DNA of 64,000 nt, taken from assembly GCA_009760855.2 (NCBI GenBank), contig WPIO01000051.1, positions 2,719,501 to 2,783,500 of the forward strand, in the 5' to 3' direction. Shown piece after piece: positions 21,511-35,335 of the stretch. The notes under the pieces were generated by a model. The model was not told the DNA's origin. It did no database searches and saw nothing but the letters and a program-made list of their open reading frames with translations. This DNA comes from Cristatella mucedo. Its lineage: Eukaryota > Bryozoa > Phylactolaemata > Cristatellidae. Position numbers and translations under genes: made by a program. Positions within the stretch are counted from its first letter, which is position 1, and each line of letters opens with the position of its first letter.

Positions 21511-22330
21511 GCTTACTCGAGTACCACGAGGCAGGCTGGTACTAGCTCCTGCTCTATGCTAATCCTTAGCTGTTCTCAGCCCACGTTTAGCATTATGAGG
21601 CAGAATAATTTCTTACTGATCTTACTCAACGTGCAACTGCCAGCAACATATTGTCACTGATGCTACATGCTGGGTTCATCAGCTGTAATGACTTGCTGTC
21701 TTTTTTATGCAAGGATTAAATGGAGCAATTTAATACACAAAGAGCAACTAAACAGCGAGGTTAAAAACCCGAGATAGACAGTGGCAGCAGCAGCACCAGC
21801 AGCAGCGATAGACACACCAGCCGCAGAGACCGTAGGACAAGAGCTGAGATCAGTACATGCACTCAGCAATTGACATATGCCACTGGCTGGCATTATGCAG
21901 CTTATAGGGCTACAAAATGAGAGCAGTTGGTCATACAAGCAGTGGTTCGCAAGGAGTCAATTACAATCAGTTGCATCTTGGCACAGGCACCGAAGAGGCA
22001 TGTGAAGCACATTGCCCTCTAAGTAGTGTCTTTATAAGATAAACCCTCTGAGCCACACCGCTTGGCCAAAAACGGCAGGCTTATTGAGTTGCAACGATTG
22101 TGCCTTTCAGCTCTCACTTCCAAATGAGTCCTGGCTTCTTCTTTAAGAGGGGGAGCAGCATCCATGTTGCACCCAATACAGTTCGTAGGTTTTTCTATAG
22201 CTTGTTGCCACTACGGTAGGGATTAATTGCCAGGTCACTTGGAATAGCCTTATCAATTGAAGCAGCTTTCTCGTAGAGCATCTACTCTCCCTCTCTCCCT
22301 CACTCTCTCTATCTCTGTCTCTGCCTTTCT
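21511..22330. other. nothing recognised
   Basis: No gene or repeat is seen except a short CAGCAG-rich patch near 21783-21810. The region leads into the CT tract. Confidence 0.4.
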
Positions 22331-22331
22331 T

Positions 22332-22650
<319 letters not shown>

Positions 22651-23535
22651 CCTCATGCCATTTTTTCTATGATTCACACTGCCTTATCTCTGATTTACTC
22701 TGATTCATTTCTGGATCAATGTGCTGTGGTGCCACAGCTCAGTGGGCATTCCCCTGCAATCCTGAAGCTCTGGAAGGTGCTAGATCCTATTCTTACCCAG
22801 ACAAGTTCAAACCTGTCCACCATGATGGCAAAACTAGTTATCCCTATCTGACGAGTGCCTGCTTATGTGTCCTATCAGTGACCTGCTCGGCCCTTAAGGA
22901 AGGAATGTGCAATGGCAGGAGCCCAATCAAATGCAGCTGAGTGTTAGCTTCGTATGTCTTACGGTTGCAAAACACATGCCATCTATTGAGGCCTTGGCGG
23001 CTTGTGCAGAACTACTGAAACACATGCCACACAGTGTGATCGAAGCGACACTTAAGTGCTGCTGTTGCAGTCTTTGAACTTGCCAGCATTTCGTTAAAGA
23101 CAGCTACGTAAATCGGATGAACTGTTTTACTCTTTCTCGCATTACGCCTTCAGTGATAGCTCTGGCTAAACTGCTTATTCTTTACGTGTCTGATGCATTC
23201 ACCGACGGCTTGCTTGCAGGGTCAGCATGTAGCTCTCGTGTGCCCTGCTGCACAGGTTGGCTGCTGGCCCACGATTTCTGAGGATTTTTGGAGCTCCGAG
23301 CCGACTCGTCTATCTAGCTGCCGGCTGCCCGAGACCAACATACGGTCGCCCTGTTCCAGGTATCGGCTGGCGCTGCACAGGCTGATGTACTTAGATGCAG
23401 CCACGGAGGAGCCGATCACCCGATTGTTCCACGAATTACCCACGATTGCCCACGAAGCCTGTGGGGTTTCCTGAGTCGTGCTGCTTGCTTGCTAGATGAC
23501 GCGGCCGGCGGCGGCCATCTTCTCGGCATCGCACG

Positions 23536-25675
23536 ATGGACTGGAAGAGCCCTCCGTCTCCGGTGCCAGACGAGGCCGCTTCCATCACGGGCATGTACTG
23601 CTGCCTCAAGAAGTGCTTCGAGAAGCTCGGCAAGCCACGAATGTCGGCTTGCGTCATCACGAACCTGACTGGATGGCGATTCAGTGATCCACCTTCAGTG
23701 GTACACGGCAGGGCCTCAGCTATCCCAGATATTGAGAAGGTGTGCCAATCCCTAACGGGCAGCAACGTTAATGCTGCACATGCTTGTCTCCTCTCCCCTT
23801 GTCAGATGCCGGACGCCCCAAGGATGCTCTTCCTGCCCCCGGTTGAACTATTTATGTCGGGTTGTTGGGCTGAGCTGGTACCCAAGACCACCCGCGATGC
23901 ACCTCTGCAGGGGCTCTTGAAGGCCAACCAGACAGGCCGACAAGAAGTGGTGAGCTCAGTGAAAACGCATAGATCCTACGGGCCTCTCAGGCCTTAAGGA
24001 TGCCAAGCACTGCCAACTCCGTGTCGCTATAGCTGGCTTCAGGCTCGACAGAGATGCTCGGTACTTTGCCCCCTCCACCCGTTCGCCCCTTACTGACGTC
24101 CGAATAGAACTAAGCCACAAACACCTCACGTAATATAGCTGGACAAAGCCGAAGTTCGACAAAAACTGGTGAAGCCCCAGCGCTGGAATTGAGGCTAGCA
24201 TTTACTAGGTGCAGCACCAATGCATGAGGGTATGCCAACAGTAGCAGAACGCAGCATTACAGCATTAAGGAAGAGTGCCCATACCTTAAGATGACAAGTC
24301 TATTCGACCGCGATGTCCAGTTACAGACACCTAGTACCCCCTCGGCAGTGTAGCACGTCGCTCAGAGCTTCTTCTCAACCACCTGACCAGTGATCTCCTC
24401 GCTGACTCAAAGCCTCGATCACAACTGACTGCCTATTACACGTCGTAAGCTTTTATCCTGCCTAACCATAGATTATCACATAACCACTAAGAAGTCCTTA
24501 CAATTTATGAACCACAAATAATAATTATCTTTCGCCGATAATCTGGCTAATCTTGCTTTCGGCAGTTTCACGACGCTAGCAGTTCCTGAGCAGTTGCTTC
24601 CGGTTGCATGGCAAAGCCATCCGGAGTAGGATGAGCTCGATGTACCTGGGTTGAGGCCCGGAATTGCCAAAGAGGGCTTCTCGCCGTGCTGCCGTGAGCG
24701 GCAGCACAGTCGCAGTCATCCGCCGTGACGGCACAGACGTGGATCCGAACATCTTCCTTTCGGAGATGGTGACGACCTGCTTGCAGCACCTGTCAAGGTC
24801 GTCTGCAGGAGAGGCGTGGGCGTCCCACGGTGATCATGGTAGGGTGTACCAGTGCGTTTGCAAATATCACTTCGGCACCCACGGCCACTTCTCAATCACC
24901 AGCATCGACAGCGTGACTTTCAAAAAGCCGCCAGCACTTTTTTCACCACAGACGGTGTCGAACATGGTGGCAAAGGGCCGTGCGGGTACTTTTACGATAT
25001 CAGTCCGAGTGCCGTCCAGTGATGCAGGTGATGATCAGGGTAAGACATGGCTAGGTAGTGAACAGTTTTATTGCTGCCCTGCCAGCATTTGCCTTCCTCA
25101 GTTGCTGGCATGCATCCACGGGAAGCTGAGGCAAGCGGTAGCCACCCCCCAGTCATTGACAACGAGGCCGTGGCCATATCCTGTTTGGCAAGGTGGACTG
25201 CCTCGAGAAGGCGGCAGAACACAGAACCATGCAGGCAGAGTATGCAGGCATCGCGATTATCTAGTGAGAGCTACAGCAGCCATTCAGCCATCCGTCCTTG
25301 GCCAAGCATGGAGAAGAGGAAGAAGAGGACAGAGCCCTGAGCCTCAGTTGCTTTGGCTTGCCGAAAAGCAACTGGGTAAGTAAGCTGTGCATCCGAAACG
25401 CAGGTATGGGTAGCACAAACGTGAAGGAGACATTTTCGGTGGGCGAAGGCAACCGTGCTGCCTATGTTCGGTATGCCACCGGTGGGGGAGATGCTCCACA
25501 CACCTGCGACTGTGTAAGTATTATACATAACTGTAATCGAGATGTACCTTCGTGGGCTTATACACTGGACGCCTTGTGGTACTCCGAGTTTGGGAAAAAC
25601 CACTTCCTTCATCAGCCAGATATGACGCTGGCTTTTGCTGGACAGTGGCACAAAATGAACCACTGCACTGGCTAA
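23536..25675 (+). CDS. candidate multi-exon gene of unknown family
   Basis: Three exon-like blocks suggest a spliced gene. (1) From an ATG at 23536 the frame reads MDWKSPPSPVPDEAA, then MYCCLKKCFEKLGKP, with G/C at most third codon positions until about 23670. (2) A frame from about 24670 reads GTDVDPNIFLSEMVTTCLQH and KYHFGTHGHFSITSIDSV, and ends at a consensus donor AGG|GTAAGA at 25039/25040. (3) A frame ends at TGG|GTAAGT near 25376; after a possible acceptor CAG at 25401-25403 the same frame resumes (KETFSVGEGNRAAYVRY, ALWYSEFGKNHFLH) and stops at TAA 25673-25675. A strong acceptor, TTGCCTTCCTCAG, lies at 25101. I recognise no domain. Exon joins are not settled and phases do not all agree, so this may be a gene, a decayed gene or part of an unknown element. 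Confidence 0.3.
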
Positions 25676-26684
25676 TGAGAATTTGGCCAACCACAGCTGC
25701 CCTAGCCTCTCAGTAAGTCACCTATTACACGAAATGACCGTAGGCCTTCGGGGGCAGATGGTAGACCGGAAATGGTGGGCCATTTGCATGCTGCAGTGGG
25801 ATGAGTGCATTTTCAGAGCCACCTCTACTCAACAATAGTGGCTATACAGCAAGTTAGCAAGTTAGACAGCTAGGGATAAGGAAGTGCTGCACTACTGCAT
25901 CGCATGGTCCTGCTTTGGCAGAAGTTGCAAACCGGATCGTAAGCTAGCAACACGGCATGCAATTCGAATGCCGACTGCTGCCAGTCGTGACCACGAGCAC
26001 ATTGATCAGAAGCTGCATACAAATAGCAAGTGTTCTTTGGACGGCACTAATTTTTTTCACTGCCAACCAGCCGGCGATAAAGCACTGCACCCTGACAGGA
26101 TTTGACACCTTGAAACCAAAGCCCCAAGACAAGATTAGAACTCTCATACCAAACTACTTGGCATATGGGCAAGTCCTGCAGCAAATGCAAAGTAGCCGTC
26201 CATATGATCGTGTCAACTACAAATAGATCGCAACACCGTCTGAACACCGTGCACAGAAATACGTGATGTAATATAAGTGCTACCAATTCCATCATATATC
26301 AATCCTCAGGCAAACTATACTGACGCAAATTTTCACATGGCTGGACACTTTTTCGGCTGTGCCAACGCCATTATCAATGCAGCAACCAGCTCGATTGAAC
26401 CAATTGCTATTTCGAGTTACACTGCAGACGTTATTTGCTGTTGTAAAAAAAACTTGCAGCTTGTGTGACTGAAATGTGTCCTTTAATGGCAGAAACAATT
26501 CTAAAACTGGGTGAAATAAAACCAAATTAACACTTACGGGCAAACCTAGTGTCACCCAGAAGCTTGAAAGCTCCACTCTTGAAATCGTCTTGGCCAATAT
26601 ATTACTGAAGCTTCTGATTGGAATGTGAGTAACCTGGTGAAAAATAAACTTTTTCTGGATATTCTCATCTGCTCCACATTCAAA

Positions 26685-26890
26685 CATGCTTACTTTCAGC
26701 TACCTGTTTGTTGCATTGAAAAATATCCGGTATGTTTAGATAAGGATAACACAGCCAAGCTGGTCCATGCATTTGAGATACAATTCTGCAACTCATTCCT
26801 TGCAGGCCTGACGGTGCTTAAGTAAGATGCTTACAGTTTGTGCAAAACTCTGCAGCTAAGTCTGTCTGTCATGAACGTTGCAACTGCTAT
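26685..26890 (+). mobile_element. LINE-A coding fragment, decayed
   Basis: The + strand reads CTTACTTTCAGCTACCTG, GTTTAGATAAGGATAAC, GCCAAGCTGGTCCATGCAT and TGCAAAACTCTGCAGCTAAG. These match the AYFQL..CLDKDTTSKLVHAF..QNSAA segment of LINE-A with several indels. Confidence 0.65.
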
Positions 26891-27574
26891 ATGATGGGTA
26901 GAAAGCTGCTGAACAGGATGAGCTGCTCGATGCAGATATGTAAATTATTTAGGATGTTCTACCGAGTGGCTGGTAAGTAATCTGAGCAGCCTATCTCGAA
27001 GAAAGCCATGGAAATAAAATGTATTTAAAAATCTATTTATGTTAAGCTATGCATATGAGCATTAGTCATCAATCACAGCAGACACGTGTGCGTTAACGAT
27101 AAGTGGAAAAGTCTGTTTATGTGAACGTTTACATTATGTTCTCGTACCTTGGAATGACTAGAGATATCTGTAACAAAAAGCCGCCTGGCGTGATGCATTC
27201 ATAAGCGAGTGTTTACTCAATCCTGACTTAGTTACGAACAGGTAAGCTGTTATTTAGTAACGAACACACATTTAAAGCCTGCGGAGTAAAAGGCCATCGA
27301 GGCCCTTAATTCTAATCCTAAATGAACCTCAAATACACTCGGCTAGCAAGGAGCATCACCTTTGGCCGATGGTGGCTTGCCCAAGGTTCAGAAGGCATGA
27401 ATGAGCGAATATAAAAATGTATACTACACGTATAGCATCTCAAGGTTAAAATGAGTTGGCATCTGTATCCGATGCGGTACCAACATGTTTGGTGGAACAG
27501 ACCTGCCAAGTAACAGAAGGGAGTGGGCAATTTGTAACAAGCAGTGATGTCACAACGGCCACTTTCGAGTTGCA

Positions 27575-27738
<164 letters not shown>

Positions 27739-28605
27739 GTTTCCACTCATGAAGCCAGTTTCAAACCTCGTAAAAATATAGCCGGAGATTTGTAGCCTAC
27801 CGGATGTAGCTTAGCATCTTTGCAGGAGTCAGGCTGCTTGCAGTCCACCAGCTGCAGCCAATAGGCTGTAGCACCAACCAACCAGAGGTTGCAGCACAAA
27901 CTGGCCAAAAGAGCAGACTAGTCCTTGATTGGTGATGGTCAAACTAGCTACTGTCGCAGGCAATGAGATTGGTGGTTGCATTTATAGTCAAGGTTATCAC
28001 AGTCGTATACTACCCATCTGAGACAGACCCTGGTCGGTCCAAGCGATTTCAAACTTGAGTAACTACACTCGATGCAATCTATACTCATCGGAGAGGCATA
28101 CTAGTAATAGCAGTATTCAAGGTTCCTGCATGGTACCAGAACGACCTCAATATCGGTTGCAAAGCAGTCACATGTAGGACGCTTGACTACGACGTCGAGG
28201 AGTCGAGTTTAGATGAGACAAATGAGTGATGAAGCAACAGCAATCAGTCTCGTGAGTCACTTCGCCCCCAAATCTGGTTGGGCAACTCATATCCTGATCA
28301 CACCTGCACTTGAAAGCTATACCAGGATTGCAAATCAAGCCCTTGGTCAAAAGGAGCCAGTATCTGCCATTTAACGACCAGGCACCAAGAGAAAGGCAGG
28401 AATACCCAGTGCTGTGCACATGCAATGCCCAATAGAAAGTCGCAGTCGCTGTACTCATGCAACATCTTCGTCATTTAAGATAAAGAAGCACAGCATTTGG
28501 GTGAAAATAGTTTCTAGTGGGAATACATAGTGCTTGACGCTTCGGGGTAGTCCACGGGCTCAAAAGCCCTCCAGTCTATCAACCTTCTTTTTGGTTTGGT
28601 GGTTT
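27739..28605. other. nothing recognised
   Basis: About 870 bp without a credible coding frame or a repeat I can match. Confidence 0.4.
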
Positions 28606-28745
28606 CGTTTTGGTGGCCCAATGGTTAAGGTGCTCGCCCGGCCAAGGTTGGGCCAAGGTCGTGGCCTCGAGCCGCGTGGTATACCTGAAGTGCCTGAATG
28701 GGGATTAAGCTCTCTTGGGGTACTATAGAAACGAATTTCATTTAT
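28606..28745 (+). mobile_element. SINE-B copy
   Basis: GGTGGCCCAATGGTTAAGGT is the A-box side, GGTCGTGGCCTCGAGCCGCG the B-box side, and GGGGATTAAGCTCTCTTGGG the LINE-A-like tail, ending in ATTTATTTATTTT. The B box is mutated. Confidence 0.78.
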
Positions 28746-28854
28746 TTATTTTGTAACGCCCGTGATATCCAGAAATGAGTAAGGTAGCAGATGGTGTTGG
28801 CTCTTATTCGTGAGAAATCCTAACAACTAGACGTTCTTCGTAGCAATTCTGCTG

Positions 28855-29210
28855 TGTAAAGCGCTTTAGCCTATGCGGCTTTCGGTATGCATTCGATAGC
28901 CAACAGACTTCATTTCATGAAAAATAAAGTGAGAATCATAGCTGAGTCAGGAGGGCAGTTGATGTAGCGGGTAGTATGGAAGTTGCAGTTCAATACGGCT
29001 AAAAGGATATGCTACAGCCGGCAACAGAAGAGTAGATGTTGAAGCATAAGAATCGTGTAAGTCAGTCCACAATCTAAGACTAGCAGGGTTAAACGGCAGC
29101 TCGAAAGCATGTGCATGTGCCATAGTCGGCAGCAGGAGATTAGATGTCGTTGCATAAGAATTGTGGAAGTGAGTTTCACTGTTTAGGACCAGCAGAGCAA
29201 ATGCTTCTGT
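28855..29210 (-). mobile_element. LINE-B fragment with internal duplication
   Basis: CGGTATGCATTCGATAGCCA, then ACAGACTTCATTTCATG matches the LINE-B 3' part. The segment GCAACAGAAGAGTAGATGTTG...GCATAAGAATCGTG at about 29020 recurs near 29130 as GCAGCAGGAGATTAGATGTC...GCATAAGAATTGTG, so about 110 bp is duplicated. Confidence 0.65.
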
Positions 29211-29677
29211 CACCGACTGTCTTTAAGCAGAGAAATAGAACAGCTAATTTATTGTCCACAGAGGACCCGAGAGGCTGAAACTAGCCCAGTAGTTCATCTA
29301 GGTATAAAGTAGCCAAGCCGTGGCAGAGCTTGTTGATCAGCATAAGAATTTTGTTTGCTCTGTATCCATTGATCAACCGGAAGACATCGAAGCTCCCTGA
29401 GCAGAGGAGACACATGGCTCAATACTCTGGGATTTGTTAACTAGCCTTACAGCTGCAATGGCCTGGTGGCTTAAAGTATTATGTCAAATGCAGCAAATAA
29501 CTTGTGCATCGACACACAACACAAGCGACTCGTGAAGTAATGCAAAACAGAGGCAGAGCTCTTGCGACGAAGCTGACAGGTCAGCGTCCGGCAGCAAAAT
29601 ACCTCGTTTCCTCTCGATAGGGCCCTCGTAGCCCCTTAGGGCCCACCAGCCACAACACCGGCTTCCAGATGAGGAGG

Positions 29678-29721
29678 CTGCAGAGGCCACAGCTGCCGGC
29701 TGCCGGATGTGGCCTCTGCAG
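29678..29721. repeat. 14-bp inverted repeat hairpin
   Basis: CTGCAGAGGCCACA (29678-29691) pairs perfectly with TGTGGCCTCTGCAG (29708-29721) across a 16-base GC-rich spacer. Confidence 0.85.
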
Positions 29722-30055
29722 AGGCCACGGCCACCACCGGGCTGCTAACCACAAAGAAAATCCCCTCCTCTTGATCGGCGATCACAAAAACACGAATGTG
29801 GCTTCGGCTGGGGCTGGAGAGCTAAGTGCTCAGTAGGCAGTCATCGTCGTAGGCTCTCGCGTCATTCTTGGGCCTCGGCCCTGGTTCAGACTTGATGACT
29901 GTACCCTCAGATGGTGTATCTTCTTGCCCCGGTGTTGGACGCAAGTTGGCAATGCATTGACATGCATGCAACTGGCAAAGAATGAGCTGCCTCCAATACC
30001 TTTGCAAGTCGGTGGTTATGCAAGCTTTAAGAGGATTTAATGAACCTACGAGAGG

Positions 30056-30195
30056 GAGAGAAAGAGGGGGACAAAGAGAGTGAGTGATGGAGAGAGAGAA
30101 AGAGGTGGAGAGAGAGGGAGAGAGGGAGTGAGGGAGAGAGAAGTGGGGGCGGGGGGGGGGAGAGAGAGACAGAGAGACAGAGAGAGAGAGAAGAA
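30056..30195. repeat. GA-rich tract
   Basis: Imperfect GAGAGA/GGGAGA purine tract with a G run near 30149-30160. Confidence 0.85.
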
Positions 30196-31935
30196 TTTCT
30201 CACTCTGCTGTTGGAGGTATTGAGTCGTTATGTGGCTGTAAAATTTAAGTACTAACCATGAGTGGCATTGTGAAAAGTGGCCAGATTAAAAAGGAAATCA
30301 ACTTTTCAGTTCCTAGATCGAAGACTCTAACAGTCACTATAACATAAGTAGAGACATTAGTAGCCCAACAGACTGACAGGAAAGCAGAAAGAAACCCTAG
30401 CAGAGGCAGAGCTTGATGCAGTGACATACACAAAGAGTTCACAATCCAGTAAAAGCAGAAGCAGCAGCAGGCCAAGCCCGAGTTGACATTATCCTCCAGA
30501 GTCAGTTACGACAGAGTACTCCCAAAAGGATGTCACAAAAAACTTGCTGCTAATAGTTGATCACTTTTACTAGAGTACTTGCTTTGCGATGAATGACACA
30601 CGTGTCATCACCCAGTCTCTGTGGTTGATTGTTGGTACGTGCATCATGTTACGCGTGCCCATTGTCAGACCTAGAGACTGCCCATGCATCGAGAGTCAAC
30701 AGTGCCAGAAGCCGGGGCAAACAGCTGCTCGGGTAACCCACGCCCTCCAATTCACCTGTCAGACCGGCTTAGGTCTTCGCAATGTCTCAAATTGACATCG
30801 CTTATGCTCGTTTATGGCTAGTTCATAAGCTGCCTCAACGTGCTTCCTGACCGTTCACGAATTTATTGGAAGAGCTATAATGCCTTTCATGAACCCCTGC
30901 ATGCACTATGGAAATGTCAGGGCTGTCCAAACTTTGAAAACACTACTGCCGACTCGCTTGCGATTTCAAGAGACCGTTTTTGACCAGTTTAAGATGTGCC
31001 CACGGTCTTTAATAGTAGGCTCACTCTTGCTATCGATGACAAGCTGAAAATTTGAGATGGCAACCATCATAGTAATGGCTGCTCCAATGGTGTTTGTAGG
31101 GGGTGAGGGTGAGTACGTTCAGTCTTTTAGTCTAGTTTGTTTCGGAGCTAGAAAGTAATGGCATAAGTTGGCTCAGCTGGCTTTCTGTAAATAGCTCAGC
31201 CAAACCGTTGACAGGCAAGTAGTAAACCTCTGACCTCGAAGAAGTCAGCTTGCGATATTAATTCCCTGAATATTTTGGGCCCATCACGTTTTTCGTTGAT
31301 TGGAAAATTTAGCCTACTTCTTCATCACAAATTCTCTTCTTCACTTCTCTGGCCGGAGTTCTGTAGAAATCGAAAGGGCACCTGTCCTGTTCGGCTCAGT
31401 CTCATTTACGATTTGCCATTTCCACAGACTTTAGTAGCATCGTCAATTATCTTTTTGTATTCACCACACAGGCTCTGCTCTCATTTGATCTGTTATCGTG
31501 CTGTGCGATATTATCATGAACTTTGTGCGAATTCTATTAATCAGCGTGTGAGAGAGAATGAGCATTTTTTAGCATTGAGTTTCGGTTAGCGGTCACGACA
31601 GGTTACTAATGACAGTAAGCATTGATAGAGTTGTAGAAGCCATAGGTGACCTTGATTGCTACTGCATGAGAGTAGATGGCCAATGAAGGCTGGCAAACAC
31701 CCCGCGAGCTCAGACCAACGGGTAGCAGAATACGCGAGCAATTTCGCGGAAACTTCCTGATGTAGCATCCGACGAGTGGCTTTACTTTTTCAAAGGATCT
31801 GCACTTGGTACAAGAGCGCCTGCTTGCTCGCTTTCTCGAGGTGCTAATCTGCGTACGTGAGATGTCCATCGATCTCTTCTCTTTTCCTCTGAGGAAGTGC
31901 CCGCGAGCATTTATCAGCTGCCTCTGCAAACTATA
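30196..31935. other. nothing recognised
   Basis: About 1.7 kb of AT-richer sequence with only short frames. No repeat family is matched. Confidence 0.4.
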
Positions 31936-31939
31936 ATGA

Positions 31940-32312
31940 TAACGCTCGGAGACCGTGCCTTTAGTTCGTATGCTCCCAAAGCCTGGAACTCACTCCCGAC
32001 TTTCGTCACGACATCTCCTGACTTAACTACATTTAAAAAGAAACTAAAAACGCATCTATTTATCGCAGCATTTAGTGGGTCCCTGTGATTCTTCCTTTAT
32101 GTGCTTATGTGTGCTGACACTGTGCATGCTGCCACTAACCAAACTTGCATGCTGACCTTGTGCATGTCACTCCTAACCACATTATTCTTGTTGTTTATTG
32201 AGCATGCTACCTCTAACCATTCGATCTCGCTTCCTTTGCAGTAACTGAAAAGCACCTACTAAGAGATTGAGTGCTCTGAGGGTGCTTTATCAAATGTATT
32301 ATTAGTATTATT
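31940..32312 (+). mobile_element. LINE-A 3' fragment
   Basis: GGAGACCGTGCCTTTAGTTC, then TGGAACTCACTCCCGACTTT, the 3' UTR, the tail AAGAGATTGAGTGCTCTGAG and (TTA)n. It faces the - strand copy at 32316 tail-to-tail, the two tails sharing one short TTA/TAA tract. Confidence 0.85.
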
Positions 32313-32315
32313 ATT

Positions 32316-33060
32316 ATAGACTGCAAAGGAAGCATGATCGAATGGTAAATGGTAGCATACTCAATGTAAACAAGTCTAACATGGTTAGGGGTAACATGCA
32401 CCGGGTCAGCATGTAAATATGGTTAGTGGCAGCATGCACAGTGTCAGCGTGCATAAGCACATAAAGAACGAATCACGCGGACCCACTAAATACTGCGATA
32501 AAAAGATTTTTGTAAGCTTCTTCTTAAATGTAATCAAGTCAGGGGATGTCATGATGCCAATCAGAAGTGAGTCCCCGGCTTAGGAGCATACGAACTAAAC
32601 GCATGGTCTCCAAAGGAATTGAGGTTTGTGCGAGGTATAAAAAAACGATTCGATTCATAAAAATGGGTAGTGCGATGCCAAGCCTTGTGAGGGAGTAGAT
32701 CTGATAGGCAGGCTGGAGCCAAAGAATGAAGGGACCTAAAAGTGAGTGACAGAACTTTGAAGTCGATGCGCTGCTTGACTGGTAGCCAGGGCAGGTCGGC
32801 AAGAAAGGTGTGATGAGGCAACTGCGATGCTTATGACAGACAAGCATAGCTGCAGAGTTTTGCACCAGCTGTAAGCGCCTTGTTGCATAGATGGTTAGGC
32901 CAGCAAGCAGTGAGTTACAGAAGTCGAGACGGGATGTCACAAATGCATGGACCAATTTTGACGTAGTATCCATGTCTAAGCGAGCCTAAATTTTAGCTAT
33001 GTTTATTAGGTGAAAGTATGCAGAATTGACTGTGGAGCTGATGTGTTGTTTCATGCTAGA
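32316..33060 (-). mobile_element. LINE-A 3' fragment, about 745 bp
   Basis: From GCAAAGGAAGCATGATCGAA the + strand continues through the 3' UTR to coding remnants. On the - strand these read TSKLVHAFVTSRLDFCNSLL, LQLVQNSAAMLVCHKHRS and LPWLPVKQRIDFKVLSLTF. Frame breaks occur. The 3' hairpin is missing at its end, consistent with insertion into, or recombination with, the neighbour's tail. Confidence 0.82.
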
Positions 33061-33808
33061 CTGCAGTTGATGCAGCGACACACACTGCTAGCATTTCCGG
33101 AAACTCCGCAGCTGCGGTTCGCCGGTAGGCAGCTGCAGGCTGCTGCAAGTTGCTGCTGTCTAGTTGCCCCATCCCTCCAGTCACGGACTAAAGAGCGATT
33201 TCTGTCAGCCGAGGCTGGGTGCCTGACACCGTGCATGCACTTAATGCTGCCACCCGGTGTCCTCATCTTGAACCCTTCGGCAGTGGCCTCAGCAGCTGTA
33301 GTTATAGCACAGAATCAAAGCGGCAGGTGACAGAGAGCTGCCTTTGTTTGACAGCAGTCGAAGCTGGGCACCTGGTGATCAATTTCCTATTGAGTGATTA
33401 AAGCCAACAGCCCTAACACTTGGTCTCACCAGCACCTGGTCGTTAATGGCCATCGCAGATAAGGAGCCCGAGGTGATTTGCTACTGCAGCATCCTCCTAC
33501 CGACTGCAGCTGGTGGGGCTGATCTCCACAACCGCTGGCTTCGAAGGTGCTGTCCAGCAGCTGCACTGGCCTCTGTCGGTACATTGGCTTCCTGCACCCC
33601 TGCTTCCTCCACCGCAGCTCCTCTGTATCATCCACCTCTGACCTCTGTACGTTGATCTAGCTAGCGAAACCTTTGCACACACAGACTCTGGCCACCAGAT
33701 GGCCTACAGATGCTCAAATACTGCTCAAATACTGCTCAACTCAACCGTGTGCCTGCTTGCGTCGTCTGCTTCGAAACCACGGCAGGCACACCATTTTATG
33801 AATGCACT

Positions 33809-33811
<3 letters not shown>
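33061..33811. other. nothing recognised
   Basis: CTG/CAG-rich sequence with several short frames on both strands and no supported exon. Confidence 0.4.
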
Positions 33812-33893
<82 letters not shown>

Positions 33894-34041
33894 GAGAGAG
33901 ACAGAGACACAGACAGAGACACAGACAGAGAGAGACAGAGACAGAGACACAGACAGAAGGGAGAGAGACAGAGACAGAGACAGACAGACAGACAGACAGA
34001 GAGAGAGAGAGACAGCGACAGAGACAGACACACAGACAGAG

Positions 34042-34087
<46 letters not shown>
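33812..34087. repeat. (AG)n / (CAGA)n compound microsatellite
   Basis: AG units for about 80 bp, then mixed GACAGA and CACAGA units, then AG again. Its - strand translations are Ser/Leu repeats without coding meaning. Confidence 0.95.
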
Positions 34088-35145
34088 AGGCACACAGCTG
34101 TGGTGCACGTGCTCGCTGGAGTGCTTGCTCATGAAATGCCTTTAAAGAGCACTCAGAGGATCTGCACTCGAGCATCGCCTGCTCGGCCGGCGGCACCCTG
34201 CTTTCGTGGTACCACCTGCTCGGCAAAGGCCCTGGACGCTGGCCAATTGCCAAGAATTTTTTCTGGGAGGGGCTAAGCCTTCACCTTGAGAGAGTGCGAT
34301 CGGAAGTTGCAGGATACCGAGTGTCATGTGCCCTGATAGTCTGGCAAGTCGAGGGCAGATGCGTTCTCATTCAAATGCATGCAGTTTACTTGAAGCAGCA
34401 CCTGCTTAGTGAGAGATAGCAGAGGTCAGATGTCAGAGGCTGAGCATCCTTATTCTGTAGCCAGGCTCTAAGGAAACATTGCTGTCGACTGGCAGAACTG
34501 AAAAAGGGTCCACTCCACGTACATTTGGGCAAAGAGAGGTAAAAGATGGCTGAACCCAAGATCCACACGCCACTTGCTTCGCTTACAACTGTATGCACGT
34601 CCGGTGCATACCACCAAAGGCAGGCACAGCCAGACATATTCTGTTTCAAGTAGGAGACTGCATGATGCAGCTGCACGTGCGAATTAGCAAATTATCTCCC
34701 CCTTTTTTTACTTGCGATGTGACACTCGTCATTGCCGCACGGTCGCAGTCCTGCATCGACGTATCGGTTGAGCAGATCACAGTGGCAATAGGCGCCAGTC
34801 TCCAGTCTTCAGGTCGGCGCCGGTGAGGTGGCCATTCGTCATCGGCGCCTCTCGGCAGCTGTTTCCCCGGGGATTGAGGACGAGGCCGCATGGACCGAAT
34901 GTTCAGAAGCCGCGAGTCGCGGCTAGCACCCACAGCCCCGGCCGGTCAGGATGCCTCGGCATAATTGTAATACTCCAGCTCTTAATACAGCTTTTAATAT
35001 AAAAAAGCCCAAGTCGTTAATGAAAAACCGTCTATCGCATAGCCACAGAGTGGCACGAATTTACGAAACAAGCTACAGATACAAAGCACATTTTTTTCAA
35101 AAAAGTAGAAATTTTGACAACTTGTTAGTAGGGGGCTCCAGATAT
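34088..35145. other. nothing recognised
   Basis: About 1 kb without a supported gene. Short frames only. Confidence 0.4.
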
Positions 35146-35146
35146 A

Positions 35147-35173
35147 GCCTCCCTCTGTCTGTCTACCTGTCTG

Positions 35174-35258
<85 letters not shown>

Positions 35259-35335
35259 GTCCCTCTCTGTCTCTGTCTCTCTCTGTCTTTCTGTCCCTGT
35301 CTCTGTCTCTGTCTCTCTCTGTCTCTCTCTCTCCG
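35147..35335. repeat. (CT)n compound microsatellite
   Basis: A CTGTCTGTC lead, about 75 bp of pure CT, then CTGTCTCTGT variants. Confidence 0.93.
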
